Source: Planctomycetota bacterium
GTDB lineage: Bacteria > Planctomycetota > UBA1135 > GCA-002686595
DNA: 64,000 nt
Assembly (NCBI GenBank): GCA_020638875.1
Contig: JACKHS010000009.1
Coordinates: forward strand, 1 to 64,000
Direction of reading: 5' to 3'
This document shows, in pieces, positions 43,025 through 52,864 of this stretch. Under the pieces are notes generated by a model, which made no database searches, was not told where the DNA came from, and worked only from the letters and a program-made list of their open reading frames with translations. Positions within the stretch are counted from its first letter, which is position 1; the number at the start of each line of letters is the position of its first letter. Both the position numbers and the translations under genes were made by a program.

Positions 43025-45270
43025 GGCGCCACCTCCAGGGTCACGGTCAGGGTCGAGGACTTCGGGACGAGTTCCAGCCACGTCTCGCCGTCGGCGGCGG
43101 GGACGAGGCGCTGCGCGGCGCCGTCGACGGCGAGATTGCGCAGCACGGCGCCGGGGCGGACGCACAGCGGCGCACCGGGTTCGAGGCCGTCGAGCACGAG
43201 CGCGCGCTCGAGGTACGGCGTCGGCTCGGCGTGCGGCGTGATGGTCTCGTGCACCTCCACGCCGTCCAGCAGGTAGTGGAAGGTCGGCCCCGCGTCGCCG
43301 CCGCGCGCGTAGCCGCGGTAGTCGACGGTGCCGCTCGTCTCGGGCCACGTCGCGGGGGCCGCGCCGCGCAAGAACAGCGGTCCTTTCGGCGCCTTCCACA
43401 GCAGCGCACCCTCCGGGTCCGTGCTGTTGCCCCCGCGCCCGGCCCAGGCGCCCGACGCGTCGAGGAACTCGCCGCGCCAGACCTCGGCCAGGCGGCACTT
43501 CGCCGCGTCGAACGCGTAGTGCACGCCGACCGGGAAGCCCACCGCGATCGCGCGCGTGCCGGCGCCCTCGACGAACGTGCGCAGGATGCGCGGCGTGTCG
43601 CCGACCTGCAGCGTCAGCGACTGCTTCTTCGAGACGCCCTCGGGCGCGGGCATGAACTCGCCGAGCGTGAAGTACGACCACAGCGCGTCGGCCTGCTTCT
43701 GGAAGTCGCCGCCGGCGTACTGCTGGAACGCGGCCTGGTCGCCGTTCATGAAGCTCGGCATGCGCGTGCCGGGCTTCTTCGCGGCGGGGTCGCGGATGTA
43801 CGCGTTCCACCACGCGTAGCGCAGGCGCTCGGCGAAGTGCGTGATGTCCGGGCCGGGCGTGCCGAGCGGCGGGTAGTCCTTGTACGTGTGGCAGTTCATG
43901 CAGGCCATCGCCTGCGGCCCCATCAGCTCGCGGCCGAGCAGCGCGGCGTCGTCGTCGACCACCGGCCAGAGCGCGTCGGAGTTCGGCTCGACGCCGTGCT
44001 TCCGCGCGAAGAGCTCGGGGAAGCCCGCGACCGCCGCGCCGTACTGCGGCATGCGCGCCGCGATGTACGGCCGCGCGCGGCCGGAGCGCTGGAGCACCTC
44101 CTCGAACCACGGCGTCGTCAGCTTCTCGCCGACGTCGTTGAGGTGCGGGGGCAGCCGGCCCTCGTCGCCGAGGTCGGCGTGGTCGTCGAGCGACACGAAG
44201 TACGTGCGCAGGCCCTCGGACACGCCGCCCTCGTGGTCGATCTCGTGGCAGGCCTTGCAGTTCAGGTGGTAGACGCGCCGCTCGAGCGCGTCGAGCTCGG
44301 GGTCCTCGACCTCGGCGTTCAGCGCGAAGAACAGCACGCCCTGGAACATCCCGCGGATCTGCGGCGAGGGGAAGTCGTAGCGCGGGCCGTCCCACTCGAT
44401 CGTGCCCAGGCAGCCGCGCGGGTCGCGGTGCGCGCGCGCGGCGATCGTCGTGAGCGGCGCGGCCTGCACCGGCGCGAAGCTCTCGCCGCCGATCACGTGG
44501 CAGGCCTGGCAGCCGCGCTCGCCGAACACCTCGCGGCCGCGCGCGACGAGCGCCGCGTCGGAGGCGCCGGCGACGTCCGCCGCGCCGAGGCGCGTGAGCA
44601 GGTACGTCGCGACGAGGTCGGCCTCGGCGGCGCTGAGGTCCATCTGCGGCATGCGGCCGTCGCGGTGGACCTTCTGTGGCTCGCGCAGGTACGCCGCGAG
44701 CGCCGCGGGGTACCACTTGCCGGCCAGGTCGCCGAAGGGGTGCAGCACGAAGTCGGCGGGCACCTCGTGCGGCAGGAAGTCGTCGCCGTGCACTGCCGCG
44801 GGCGACTCGAGCGCGCCGTGACACGCGACGCAGCCGAGCGTGTGGTACAGCGTGCGACCGCCGTCGATCACCTGCGCCTCGGTCGCGACCGCGCCGCCGG
44901 CGGGGCGGCCCAGCGACGCGAGGTAGCTGACGAGCGCGTCGAGGTCGCGCTGCTCCTCGGCGCCCTCGCCGAACAGGCGCGGCATCGCCGGCGCGTTGCG
45001 CACGCTGGCGGGGCGCGCGATCCAGCGCCGCATCCACGCGGGCGAGAGGCGCGCGCCGGCCTCGCTGAGGTCGGGGCCCGGGCGCTGCGCGACGAGCGCG
45101 GCCTGCGCCTCGTCCGTCGCGTGACAGTTCGTGCAACCCCAGTGCTCGAGCGGCACGCGCATGAGCGGGTCGTTGGGGTCCATCTGCGCCGCGCCCGAGG
45201 GCGTCAGCAGGGCGGCGAGGACGAGCGCGGCGCCGACGGCGCGCCGGGCCGAGAGAGGGGGACGGGTCAT
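43021..45270 (-). CDS. Secreted pentaheme c-type cytochrome protein
   Basis: The 749-residue protein has a signal peptide (AVGAALVLAALLTPSGAAQ) and five CxxCH heme sites: CTNCH (Cys46), CVACH (Cys146), CQACH (Cys253), CKACH (Cys337) and CMNCH (Cys456). The spacing suggests several cytochrome c domains in series. The last 250 residues are beta-rich with no heme motif. It should carry electrons at or outside the inner membrane, probably from the dehydrogenase-like partner encoded by the overlapping next gene. A -10-like TAGGAT lies 80 bases upstream. Confidence 0.88.
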   Translation of the reverse strand: MTRPPLSARRAVGAALVLAALLTPSGAAQMDPNDPLMRVPLEHWGCTNCHATDEAQAALVAQRPGPDLSEAGARLSPAWMRRWIARPASVRNAPAMPRLFGEGAEEQRDLDALVSYLASLGRPAGGAVATEAQVIDGGRTLYHTLGCVACHGALESPAAVHGDDFLPHEVPADFVLHPFGDLAGKWYPAALAAYLREPQKVHRDGRMPQMDLSAAEADLVATYLLTRLGAADVAGASDAALVARGREVFGERGCQACHVIGGESFAPVQAAPLTTIAARAHRDPRGCLGTIEWDGPRYDFPSPQIRGMFQGVLFFALNAEVEDPELDALERRVYHLNCKACHEIDHEGGVSEGLRTYFVSLDDHADLGDEGRLPPHLNDVGEKLTTPWFEEVLQRSGRARPYIAARMPQYGAAVAGFPELFARKHGVEPNSDALWPVVDDDAALLGRELMGPQAMACMNCHTYKDYPPLGTPGPDITHFAERLRYAWWNAYIRDPAAKKPGTRMPSFMNGDQAAFQQYAGGDFQKQADALWSYFTLGEFMPAPEGVSKKQSLTLQVGDTPRILRTFVEGAGTRAIAVGFPVGVHYAFDAAKCRLAEVWRGEFLDASGAWAGRGGNSTDPEGALLWKAPKGPLFLRGAAPATWPETSGTVDYRGYARGGDAGPTFHYLLDGVEVHETITPHAEPTPYLERALVLDGLEPGAPLCVRPGAVLRNLAVDGAAQRLVPAADGETWLELVPKSSTLTVTLEVAP

Positions 45271-45631
45271 GGCCTGGAGGCTGGGGATCTCGGGGTCTCG
45301 CGGCCCCGGGAGCGGCGATTCGGCCCCCGCGCGGGGGCCGCGGCGCCGATCCTACCGGCCCCGTGCGGCGCGCGCCTCGACGCGGCGGTCAACTCTGTGC
45401 CGCGCGGGCCCGCCGCCCGCGGACACGCTTCTCGCGTATCCTGCGAGAGCAACGCGACTAGGAGTCTGCCCGGGACGTGCTTCGGAGGACGCCGCGACGG
45501 CGCCGGAGGACGACTCGGACGGGCTCCGAGGAGCCCGCGTCGGCCCGACCCGCAGCGGCCCGGCACTCGCCACGGATCCCCGGAGGCCCCTCCCGCGGAG
45601 TTCGCTCCGCTCCCTCGCACCCCGGACCACC
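45271..45631. promoter_or_regulatory. Divergent intergenic region with a 20-bp perfect palindrome
   Basis: This region separates the cytochrome gene and the Gly-rich gene. The palindrome CGGCCCCCGCGCGGGGGCCG at 45321-45340 is complete. TAGGAT (45346-45351, reverse) and TATCCT (near 45438, forward) are possible -10 boxes for the two directions, leaving about a 190-base leader on the forward side. I see no other element. Confidence 0.4.
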
Positions 45632-46861
45632 ATGTTCCGACACCTCCTCCGCACCGCGCCCCTGGCGCTCGCCCTCACCGCACCCGCCGCCCTGGCCGCC
45701 GACTTCGTCGTGCCGGCCGGCACCGTGCAGGTCTACGACACCTCGCTCGGCTCGCTCGTCGTCGACCGCTTCGTCGTCGAGGCCGGCGCCGTGCTGCGCG
45801 TGCGCGGCCCCTTCGCCTTCCGCGTCCAGGCGCAGCTCATCCGCATCGACGGCGACCTCGACCTCGACGGCACCGATCACCCCGGCGTCCTCACGATCAA
45901 CGTGCCCTCCGTCCCGGTGCCCGGCGCGAACGGCGGCCCCGGCGGCGGCCGCGGCGGCACGGGGAGCTGGCTGACCACGCAGACGACGCCGCGCGGCGGT
46001 CAGGGCTTCGGCCCCTTCCTGCTGCCCAACACCGGCGGCCTCGGCGGCGAGTCGGCCTACTCGACCGACACCACCGGCATCGGGCGCCGCGGCGCGGGCG
46101 GCGGCGGCGGTGTCTTCGGTCCGGCGGAGACGATCGCGCCGGGTCAGGAGTCGCGCGCGAACCTCGGGCGCATCGCGCTCGCCGGGCGGCCGGGCAGCGT
46201 GACGGGCTTCGGCGCCGTCTCGCTGCAAGCCCGCCCGCGCGGCGGCGGCGTGGGCCCCGCGGTCTTCGTCGACGCCAACCCGTTGAACGACTTCTTCGGC
46301 GTGAAGCCGCAGGTCCCGGTGCCGCTGGTCGGCGAGCTCCTCGCCCCGATCGGCGGGCAGGGCGGCGGCGCCGGCGGTGACTCGGTGCACAGCTCGGTCT
46401 TCCCGCCGCTGACGTTCAGCGCCTCGGCCAACGACCAGGGCTGCGGCGGCGGCGGGGGCGGCGGCCTCGGCCTGCTGCTCGCGCGCCGCATCGTCGTCGG
46501 ACCGGCCGGCCGCGTACACGCCGACGGCGGCGCGGGCGGCGGCGGCGAGAACACGCAGTTCCTGAACCGCGTGGGCGGCGGCGGCGGCGGCGGCTCGGGC
46601 GGCATGCTGCTGCTGCAGGGCAACCTGATCGACCTGAGCCAGGCGCAGCCCGACGCGCTGCGGGCGCTCGGCGGCGAGGGCGGTGCGGGCGCGAACGACG
46701 TGTCGCGCGCCGAGGGCGGCGGCGGTCACGGCGGCCCCGGCCTCGTGCAGCTCCACGTGCCCGGCGGCAACGGCGCGTTCGTGCTGCTGCCCGGCGGCGC
46801 GACGCTGGCCGACGTCAGCGCGCCGCGCGCGCACGTGCTCCTGGTCCAGCCCGGGCTGTAG
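45632..46861 (+). CDS. Secreted glycine-rich protein
   Basis: The 409-residue protein starts with a signal peptide (LLRTAPLALALTAPAALA). A beta-rich region follows, with DFVVPAGTVQVYDTSLGSLVVDRFVVEAGAVLRVRG and IDGDLDLDG, then long Gly-rich stretches (GGQGGGAGGD, GCGGGGGGGLG, GGGGGGGSGG). This resembles extracellular pectate-lyase-like or cell-envelope Gly-rich proteins of Planctomycetes. No enzyme motif is visible. Unlike the neighbouring secreted proteins it lacks the GDGSG C-terminal domain. Confidence 0.7.
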   Translation: MFRHLLRTAPLALALTAPAALAADFVVPAGTVQVYDTSLGSLVVDRFVVEAGAVLRVRGPFAFRVQAQLIRIDGDLDLDGTDHPGVLTINVPSVPVPGANGGPGGGRGGTGSWLTTQTTPRGGQGFGPFLLPNTGGLGGESAYSTDTTGIGRRGAGGGGGVFGPAETIAPGQESRANLGRIALAGRPGSVTGFGAVSLQARPRGGGVGPAVFVDANPLNDFFGVKPQVPVPLVGELLAPIGGQGGGAGGDSVHSSVFPPLTFSASANDQGCGGGGGGGLGLLLARRIVVGPAGRVHADGGAGGGGENTQFLNRVGGGGGGGSGGMLLLQGNLIDLSQAQPDALRALGGEGGAGANDVSRAEGGGGHGGPGLVQLHVPGGNGAFVLLPGGATLADVSAPRAHVLLVQPGL

Positions 46862-46873
46862 TCCGCGCCCCGA

Positions 46874-47555
46874 TCAGCGGCCGAGGCTCGCGAGCACGAG
46901 CTCCACCAACGCCGCGCGCACGTCCCGCCACGCGCGGGGCGGGCGCGCGGCGATCGCTTGGTTGAGCTCGAACTCGAGGCCGGCATAGCGCCCGCGCGGC
47001 AGCTCGCGGCGCAGCCAGGTGCAGATGCCGTCGGTCACGCCGCGGTAGGGCGCGTTGCGGCGCACGCGCAGCTCGGGCCGCGCGCGCGCGAGCTCGCGCT
47101 GCCATGCGTGGGCCGTGGCGCGCTCGGCGGGGCGGCGCGGGTCGAACAGCACGCCGACGTCGACGCGCCGCTCCGCGCCGTTCCAGACCGGCGTGAAGCT
47201 GTGACACGAGACGTGCAGCAGGCGGCCTCGCGCGCAGGCCGCGCGCGCCTCGGCCAGCACCGCGGCGCGGTAGGGGCGGTGGTAGCGCGCGAGCAGCGCC
47301 TCACGCGCGTCGGGCGGCGTGAGCTCGGAGAACGTCGCGCGCGTGCCCTCGCGGCGGTTCAGGTCGACGAGCAGGCGCGTCACCTCGCCGAGGTGCGCCG
47401 TGGTGCCCGCGGCCGCCGCCAGCTCCTCGGCCAGCACGCGCGCGCCGGGGTCCCAGCCGCGGTGCGAGGCGAGCAGCTCCGCGCGGCCCGCGAACGCCGC
47501 GGCGTACGCGCGCGGCACGGCGCGCGAGGCGTGCTCGCACGTGACGAGCAGCGCG

Positions 47556-47569
<14 letters not shown>
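46874..47569 (-). CDS. N-formylglutamate amidohydrolase family protein
   Basis: The 231-residue product matches the N-formylglutamate amidohydrolase/zinc carboxypeptidase-like family: LLVTCEHASRAVP, GWDPGARVLAEELA, RLLVDLNRRE, LLHVSCHSFTPVWNG and DVGVLFDPRR. The Glu-His pair in CEHAS and the His in SCHSF are likely zinc ligands. Relatives hydrolyse N-formyl-Glu or related amides. The stop is last in the operon, and the start overlaps the GCS2 gene by 14 bases. In context it probably removes or trims an amide product of the ligases. Confidence 0.85.
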
Positions 47570-48790
<1,221 letters not shown>

Positions 48791-48794
<4 letters not shown>

Positions 48795-50257
48795 GGGCGC
48801 GGGCCCCGCTCGAGGGCCTCGATGCGGCGCAGGAAGGAGCGCGCGAGCGTGCGCCACAGCTCGTCGCCGAGCGCGACGTCCTCGCAGCCGACGTCGACGT
48901 TCGGGTTGTCGTTGACCTCGATCACGTGCGCGAGTCCGCGCACTTCCTTGATGTCGACGCCGTAGAGGCCCTCGCCGATCAGGTCGGCGGCGCGCTGCGC
49001 GGCCTTCAGCACGCGCGGCGGCACCTCCTCGAGCGGCAGCGTGTCGACGCTGCCGTAGCGCGTACGGCTGCCCGTGTGCTTGGCGATCTGCCAGTGCTTG
49101 GCGGCCATGTGGTAGCGGCAGGCGAACAGCGGCTCGCCGTCGAGCATGCCGATGCGCCAGTCGTACTCGGTCGGCATGAACTCCTGCGCGATGACGAGCT
49201 CGGAGTCCTGCAGCATCTCCTCGAGCACGGCGCGCAGCTCGGCCTCGCTGGAGGCCTTCTTCACGCCGAGGCTGAACGCGCCGTCGGGGCGCTTGAGCAC
49301 GCAGGGCAGGCCGATCTCGGCCAGCACCTCGTCGACGTTCTCGGCGTGCGCGATGACGGTCTTCGGCGCGCGCAGGCCGGCGCGCGCGAGCAGCTCGGCG
49401 AGGTAGACCTTGTTCGTGCAGTGCAGGATGCTCTGCGGGTCGTCGATCACCGCGAGGCCCAGGCTCGCCGCGCGCCGCGCGAAGCGGTAGGTGTGGTGGT
49501 TGACCGCGGTCGTCTCGCGGATCCACAGCGCGTCGAACTCGGCCAGGCGGCCGTAGTCGGCCTTGCCGATCACCTCGCAGTTGATGCCGAGGTCCCACGC
49601 GACGTCGGCGAAGCGCTTGACCGTGCGCTCGCTCGAGGGCTGGTGCGGCTCGTTGGCGTCGTGGAGGATCGCCAGCTCGTAGCGGCGCTCGGCCTTGCCG
49701 CGTCGTCGGCGGTGCGGGTGGCGCAGGTACTCGGCCGCGCTCTGCTGCGCGAAGTCGCGGTGCGACTCGGGGATCTCCGAGTACGAGATCAGCCGCACCT
49801 GCGTCATGTTCCAGCGGTCGCCGCGGCGCACGAACTCGGCGCGCAGGAACGGCGCGGGGAACGCGTTGAACAGGCGCAGCGCGAGGCGCTTGTAGCGCGC
49901 GGCCATGTTGCGCCCGAAGTACACGCTGAGCTTGAAGGCGTCGCTCTTCAGCGGGTGCAGCGCGCGCTGCAGCTCCTCGTCGAGCTCCTGCGACTCCGTG
50001 CGCGGCATGCTGAGGCCGCGCAGGTTCATCACCGTGTTGACGTCGGGCATCGGCCGGTGCCCGCGCGCCTCCGCCAGCAGCGACACGTAGTAGCCCAGCG
50101 ACTGGTACGTGTAGTGGCGGCAGAGGTTGTAGACCTTCGTCCCGCGCAGCCGGCTGAACGCGCGGTCGGTCAGGTAGGTCTTGGCGGCCACCACCTCGAC
50201 GCCCGGCAGCTCCAGGCGCCAGCGGGCCGGGTTGTTGACCACGAGCAGCGTACTCAT
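48791..50257 (-). CDS. RimK-like ATP-grasp ligase with N-terminal RLAN-type domain
   Basis: The 488-residue protein has an N-terminal alpha/beta region of about 170 residues (LLVVNNPARWRLELPGVEVV, YNLCRHYTYQSLGYYVSLLAEARGHRPMPD) that I recognise as the RLAN type. A RimK-like ATP-grasp fold follows: IRETTAVNHHTYRFARRA, LPCVLKRPDGAFSLGVKKA, IAQEFMPTEYDWRIGML and HVIEVNDNPNVD with metal ligands. It should ligate an amino acid or peptide to a carboxylate acceptor with ATP. Its ATG overlaps the C39 stop and its stop overlaps the GCS2 start. The acceptor is unknown. Confidence 0.88.
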
Positions 50258-50967
50258 CCTCGCTCTCCACGCGGCTCGATCACGAGCAGGTTCGCGTCGT
50301 AGGTCACGATGCCCAGCAGGACCGCCGCGATCAAGCGTTCGATGACGACGGAGTAGCGGTGGTCGCCCTCCGTGATCGGGTTCTGGTGCCACGGGTCGGC
50401 GACCTCGACCAGGCGCCCCTCGGGCTCGTAGCCCACGAGCACGACGAAGTGCCCCGAGGGCTCGCCGCGCACGTCGTCGTAGTCGTCGTTAGGCCCGAAC
50501 TCGCGCGCCGTGCCGTAGAGGTACGTCGCGCTGAGCCCCGTGAGGATCGGCTTCTCCTTCTTGAGGAAGCGCCGCAGCAGCGCGGGCGTGAGGTCCTCGC
50601 ACTCGATCTTGCCGCCCAGGTCGAGGAAGTCGACGTACGCGCGCGTCGCGGTGGCGAGCCGGTCGTCGCGCTTGAACGCCGCCTGGCGCAGCAGTCGCTC
50701 GCGCATGTCGACGTCCTCGCTGAACCACGTCGGGTCGAACACCTGCAGGTTGTAGGTGTACATCGTCGCGTCGAAGCCGCGTCGCAGCGCGTCGCGGCCG
50801 AGCAGCGAGCCCAGCGTGCCGCCGCCCTCGAGGTGCTCGACCTCGTCGATGAGCTGCGACAGCGGGATGTCCAGGCCGTGGTAGGCGTAGACCGCGTGCA
50901 GGCAGGTGACGCCGCACGTCTGGTCGTCGGGCTGGGGGAGGATCTCGAGCTCGAGCGGGCGCGACAT
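50254..50967 (-). CDS. C39-like papain-fold peptidase
   Basis: The 237-residue protein has Gln16-Thr-Cys18 (DDQTCGVTCLHAVY) with the oxyanion Gln and nucleophilic Cys, His173 (SGHFVVLVGY) and Asp191 (VADPWHQNP), the full C39 catalytic set. No signal peptide or transmembrane segment is present, so it would act in the cytoplasm and not as an exporter domain. It is the first gene of the operon, so it probably processes the precursor or the product of the ligases. No separate small precursor gene is visible next to it. Confidence 0.87.
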   Translation of the reverse strand: MSRPLELEILPQPDDQTCGVTCLHAVYAYHGLDIPLSQLIDEVEHLEGGGTLGSLLGRDALRRGFDATMYTYNLQVFDPTWFSEDVDMRERLLRQAAFKRDDRLATATRAYVDFLDLGGKIECEDLTPALLRRFLKKEKPILTGLSATYLYGTAREFGPNDDYDDVRGEPSGHFVVLVGYEPEGRLVEVADPWHQNPITEGDHRYSVVIERLIAAVLLGIVTYDANLLVIEPRGERG

Positions 50968-51055
50968 GGTGTCCGCCGAAGGGCGGGTCCAGGGCAGGGG
51001 CCGGGGTGGCGGAACTCTACCCGTCCGGCCCCTGCACGCAAGGCACCGCGCGGGT

Positions 51056-52702
51056 TCAGGGGACGAGTTCGACGCGCAGCGCGTTCGTCGTGTTGAACGC
51101 GCTGCCGCACGGCCCGGTCGGGTCGCGGTACCAGAACTGGAAGCCGCGCACGTCGCCGGCGGCGAGCCCGCCCGCGGCGGCGAACAGCCCCGGGCCGGCG
51201 ACGAGGTCGCCGACGGCGCTCGCCTGCTGCGGTGCGAAGCGGTGCGTGTGCGCGCCGCCCGCGCAGCGCAGGCCGTCGCCGAAGGGCGCGGGCGCCTGTA
51301 CGTCGCCGAGGAACAGCACGCCGAACTGGTTCGGCGGCAGGCGCAGCGCGGCGAACGTCAGCGAGTCCTGCGCCACGCTCGGCAAGCCGTCGGTGAGGTA
51401 CAGGTAGCCGCCCCAGCCGGTCGAGTTCTTGCAGCCGTTGTTCGGGAAGGCCTGCGCGTTGAGGCACGGACACAGCGCGAACGAGGTGCCGCCGCAGTAC
51501 GCGTCGGGGCAGAGCGCGCCGGCCAGGAACGAGTACGCGGCGCCGCTGACACCGCCGGCCGCGTTGCCGGGAGCGCCGACGAGCAGGTCGCCGTCGTAGA
51601 GCGCGAGCGCGCGGCCGAACCAGAAGCCGTCGCCGGTGCCCACGTGGAAGCCCTCGTCCTGCGTCCAGGCCGTGGGGCCGGTGCCGGTCGCGCGGAAGGT
51701 CCACACCGTCGCCGTCCCGGGCTCGCCGACGGCGAGCAGGTCGCCCTCGAGCGCGATCGAGGTCCCGAAGGTCTGCCCGGGCGTGATCTGCCCCTCGGTG
51801 AACGTCGTCTGCGTCCACGCGCCGGCGAGCCGCGTCCAGGCGAAGAAGGCGCCGGTGGGGACGTGGTCGATGTTGCGGAACGAGTTCACCACGATGCGGT
51901 CGCCGTCGATCGCCACGCCGTAGCCGTACTCGGGCTGCGGGTCCCACGGATCGGGCTGCAGGCGCGTCTCGACCCACGCGCCGCCCGCGAGGTCGTACGC
52001 GTACGCGAGGCCGCGCTGGTGGTTGAAGCCGTAGCCCGGCGCGCCGACGACGACGCTGGCGCCCGACACGCCCACGCTGTGGCCGAACAGGTCCCCCGAC
52101 TGCGCGTCGCTGCCCGTCAGCTTGGCGCCTTGCGTCCACGCGCCGCCCTGCAGCGCGAAGACGTAGGCCGCGCCCGCGCCCGGCTGCGCGCCGTCCGCGC
52201 CGCGCGCGCCGACGATCAGGTGCCCGCCGTCGTACGCGAGCGCGCCGCCGAAGCCCGCGCCCGCCGCGCCGTCGCCGGCCGTGAGCTTCGCCGCCGGTTG
52301 CCAGGCCGTGCCGACGCGCTGGTAGGCCCACACCGCGCCGGCGTCCGCGCCGAGGTCGTCGTCGCCCGGCGCGCCGACGAAGGCCCAGCCGCCGTGGAGG
52401 GCGACCGCGCTGCCGAAGCGGTCGCCCGCCTCGCCGTCGGACGCGTACAGCGTGGCGAAGAGCGACCAGTCGTAGCCGCTCTTGCCGAAGACGTGCGCCG
52501 CGCCCGCGTCGTTGCCGAGCGCGTCGTCACCGGGCGCGCCGACGTAGGCCGTGCGCAGGTAGAGGTCGACCGCGGCGCCGATCTCGTCCCCGACGGCGGG
52601 GCTCGGCGGCAAGAGCTCGTCGATGAAGCAGGCGCCGCCTTGCGGCGCGGCGAGCGCGGGGGACGCGAGGGCGAGGAGCGCGAGCGGGGAGAGCGAGGAC
52701 AT
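51056..52702 (-). CDS. Secreted FG-GAP propeller protein with variant shared domain
   Basis: The 548-residue product has a signal peptide (LLALASPALAAPQ) and about seven FG-GAP-like repeats with AYVGAPGDD, VGAPGDDDLGADAGAVWAY, LTGSDAQSGDLFGHSVGV and similar. The C-terminal region is a variant of the shared domain (YCGGTSFALCPCLN...FWYRDPTGPCGSAFNTTNALRVELVP). Integrin-like repeats often mediate adhesion, but no partner is known. It stands alone between the amidoligase operon and the efflux operon. Confidence 0.82.
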   Translation of the reverse strand: MSSLSPLALLALASPALAAPQGGACFIDELLPPSPAVGDEIGAAVDLYLRTAYVGAPGDDALGNDAGAAHVFGKSGYDWSLFATLYASDGEAGDRFGSAVALHGGWAFVGAPGDDDLGADAGAVWAYQRVGTAWQPAAKLTAGDGAAGAGFGGALAYDGGHLIVGARGADGAQPGAGAAYVFALQGGAWTQGAKLTGSDAQSGDLFGHSVGVSGASVVVGAPGYGFNHQRGLAYAYDLAGGAWVETRLQPDPWDPQPEYGYGVAIDGDRIVVNSFRNIDHVPTGAFFAWTRLAGAWTQTTFTEGQITPGQTFGTSIALEGDLLAVGEPGTATVWTFRATGTGPTAWTQDEGFHVGTGDGFWFGRALALYDGDLLVGAPGNAAGGVSGAAYSFLAGALCPDAYCGGTSFALCPCLNAQAFPNNGCKNSTGWGGYLYLTDGLPSVAQDSLTFAALRLPPNQFGVLFLGDVQAPAPFGDGLRCAGGAHTHRFAPQQASAVGDLVAGPGLFAAAGGLAAGDVRGFQFWYRDPTGPCGSAFNTTNALRVELVP

Positions 52703-52864
52703 GAGTCACCTCCGCGGCTGGGGAGGGCGCGCCCCACGCAGCGAGTCCCGTCGGCGGCGGCCCTCCGTCGCGCTCCAGCCTACTCCGGACTAGCCGCGCG
52801 AGTTCGGGGCGATGGGACGTAGCGCTCGCGGGGAGCTGCGGACGCGCGGCTCCCGTGCCGGAGC

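Noticed and set aside
39668..45136. A single 1822-codon open frame on the reverse strand
   Set aside because: Its upstream part is the out-of-frame shadow of the cytochrome gene; the real protein starts at GTG 43024, where family similarity begins and the upstream gene's stop overlaps.
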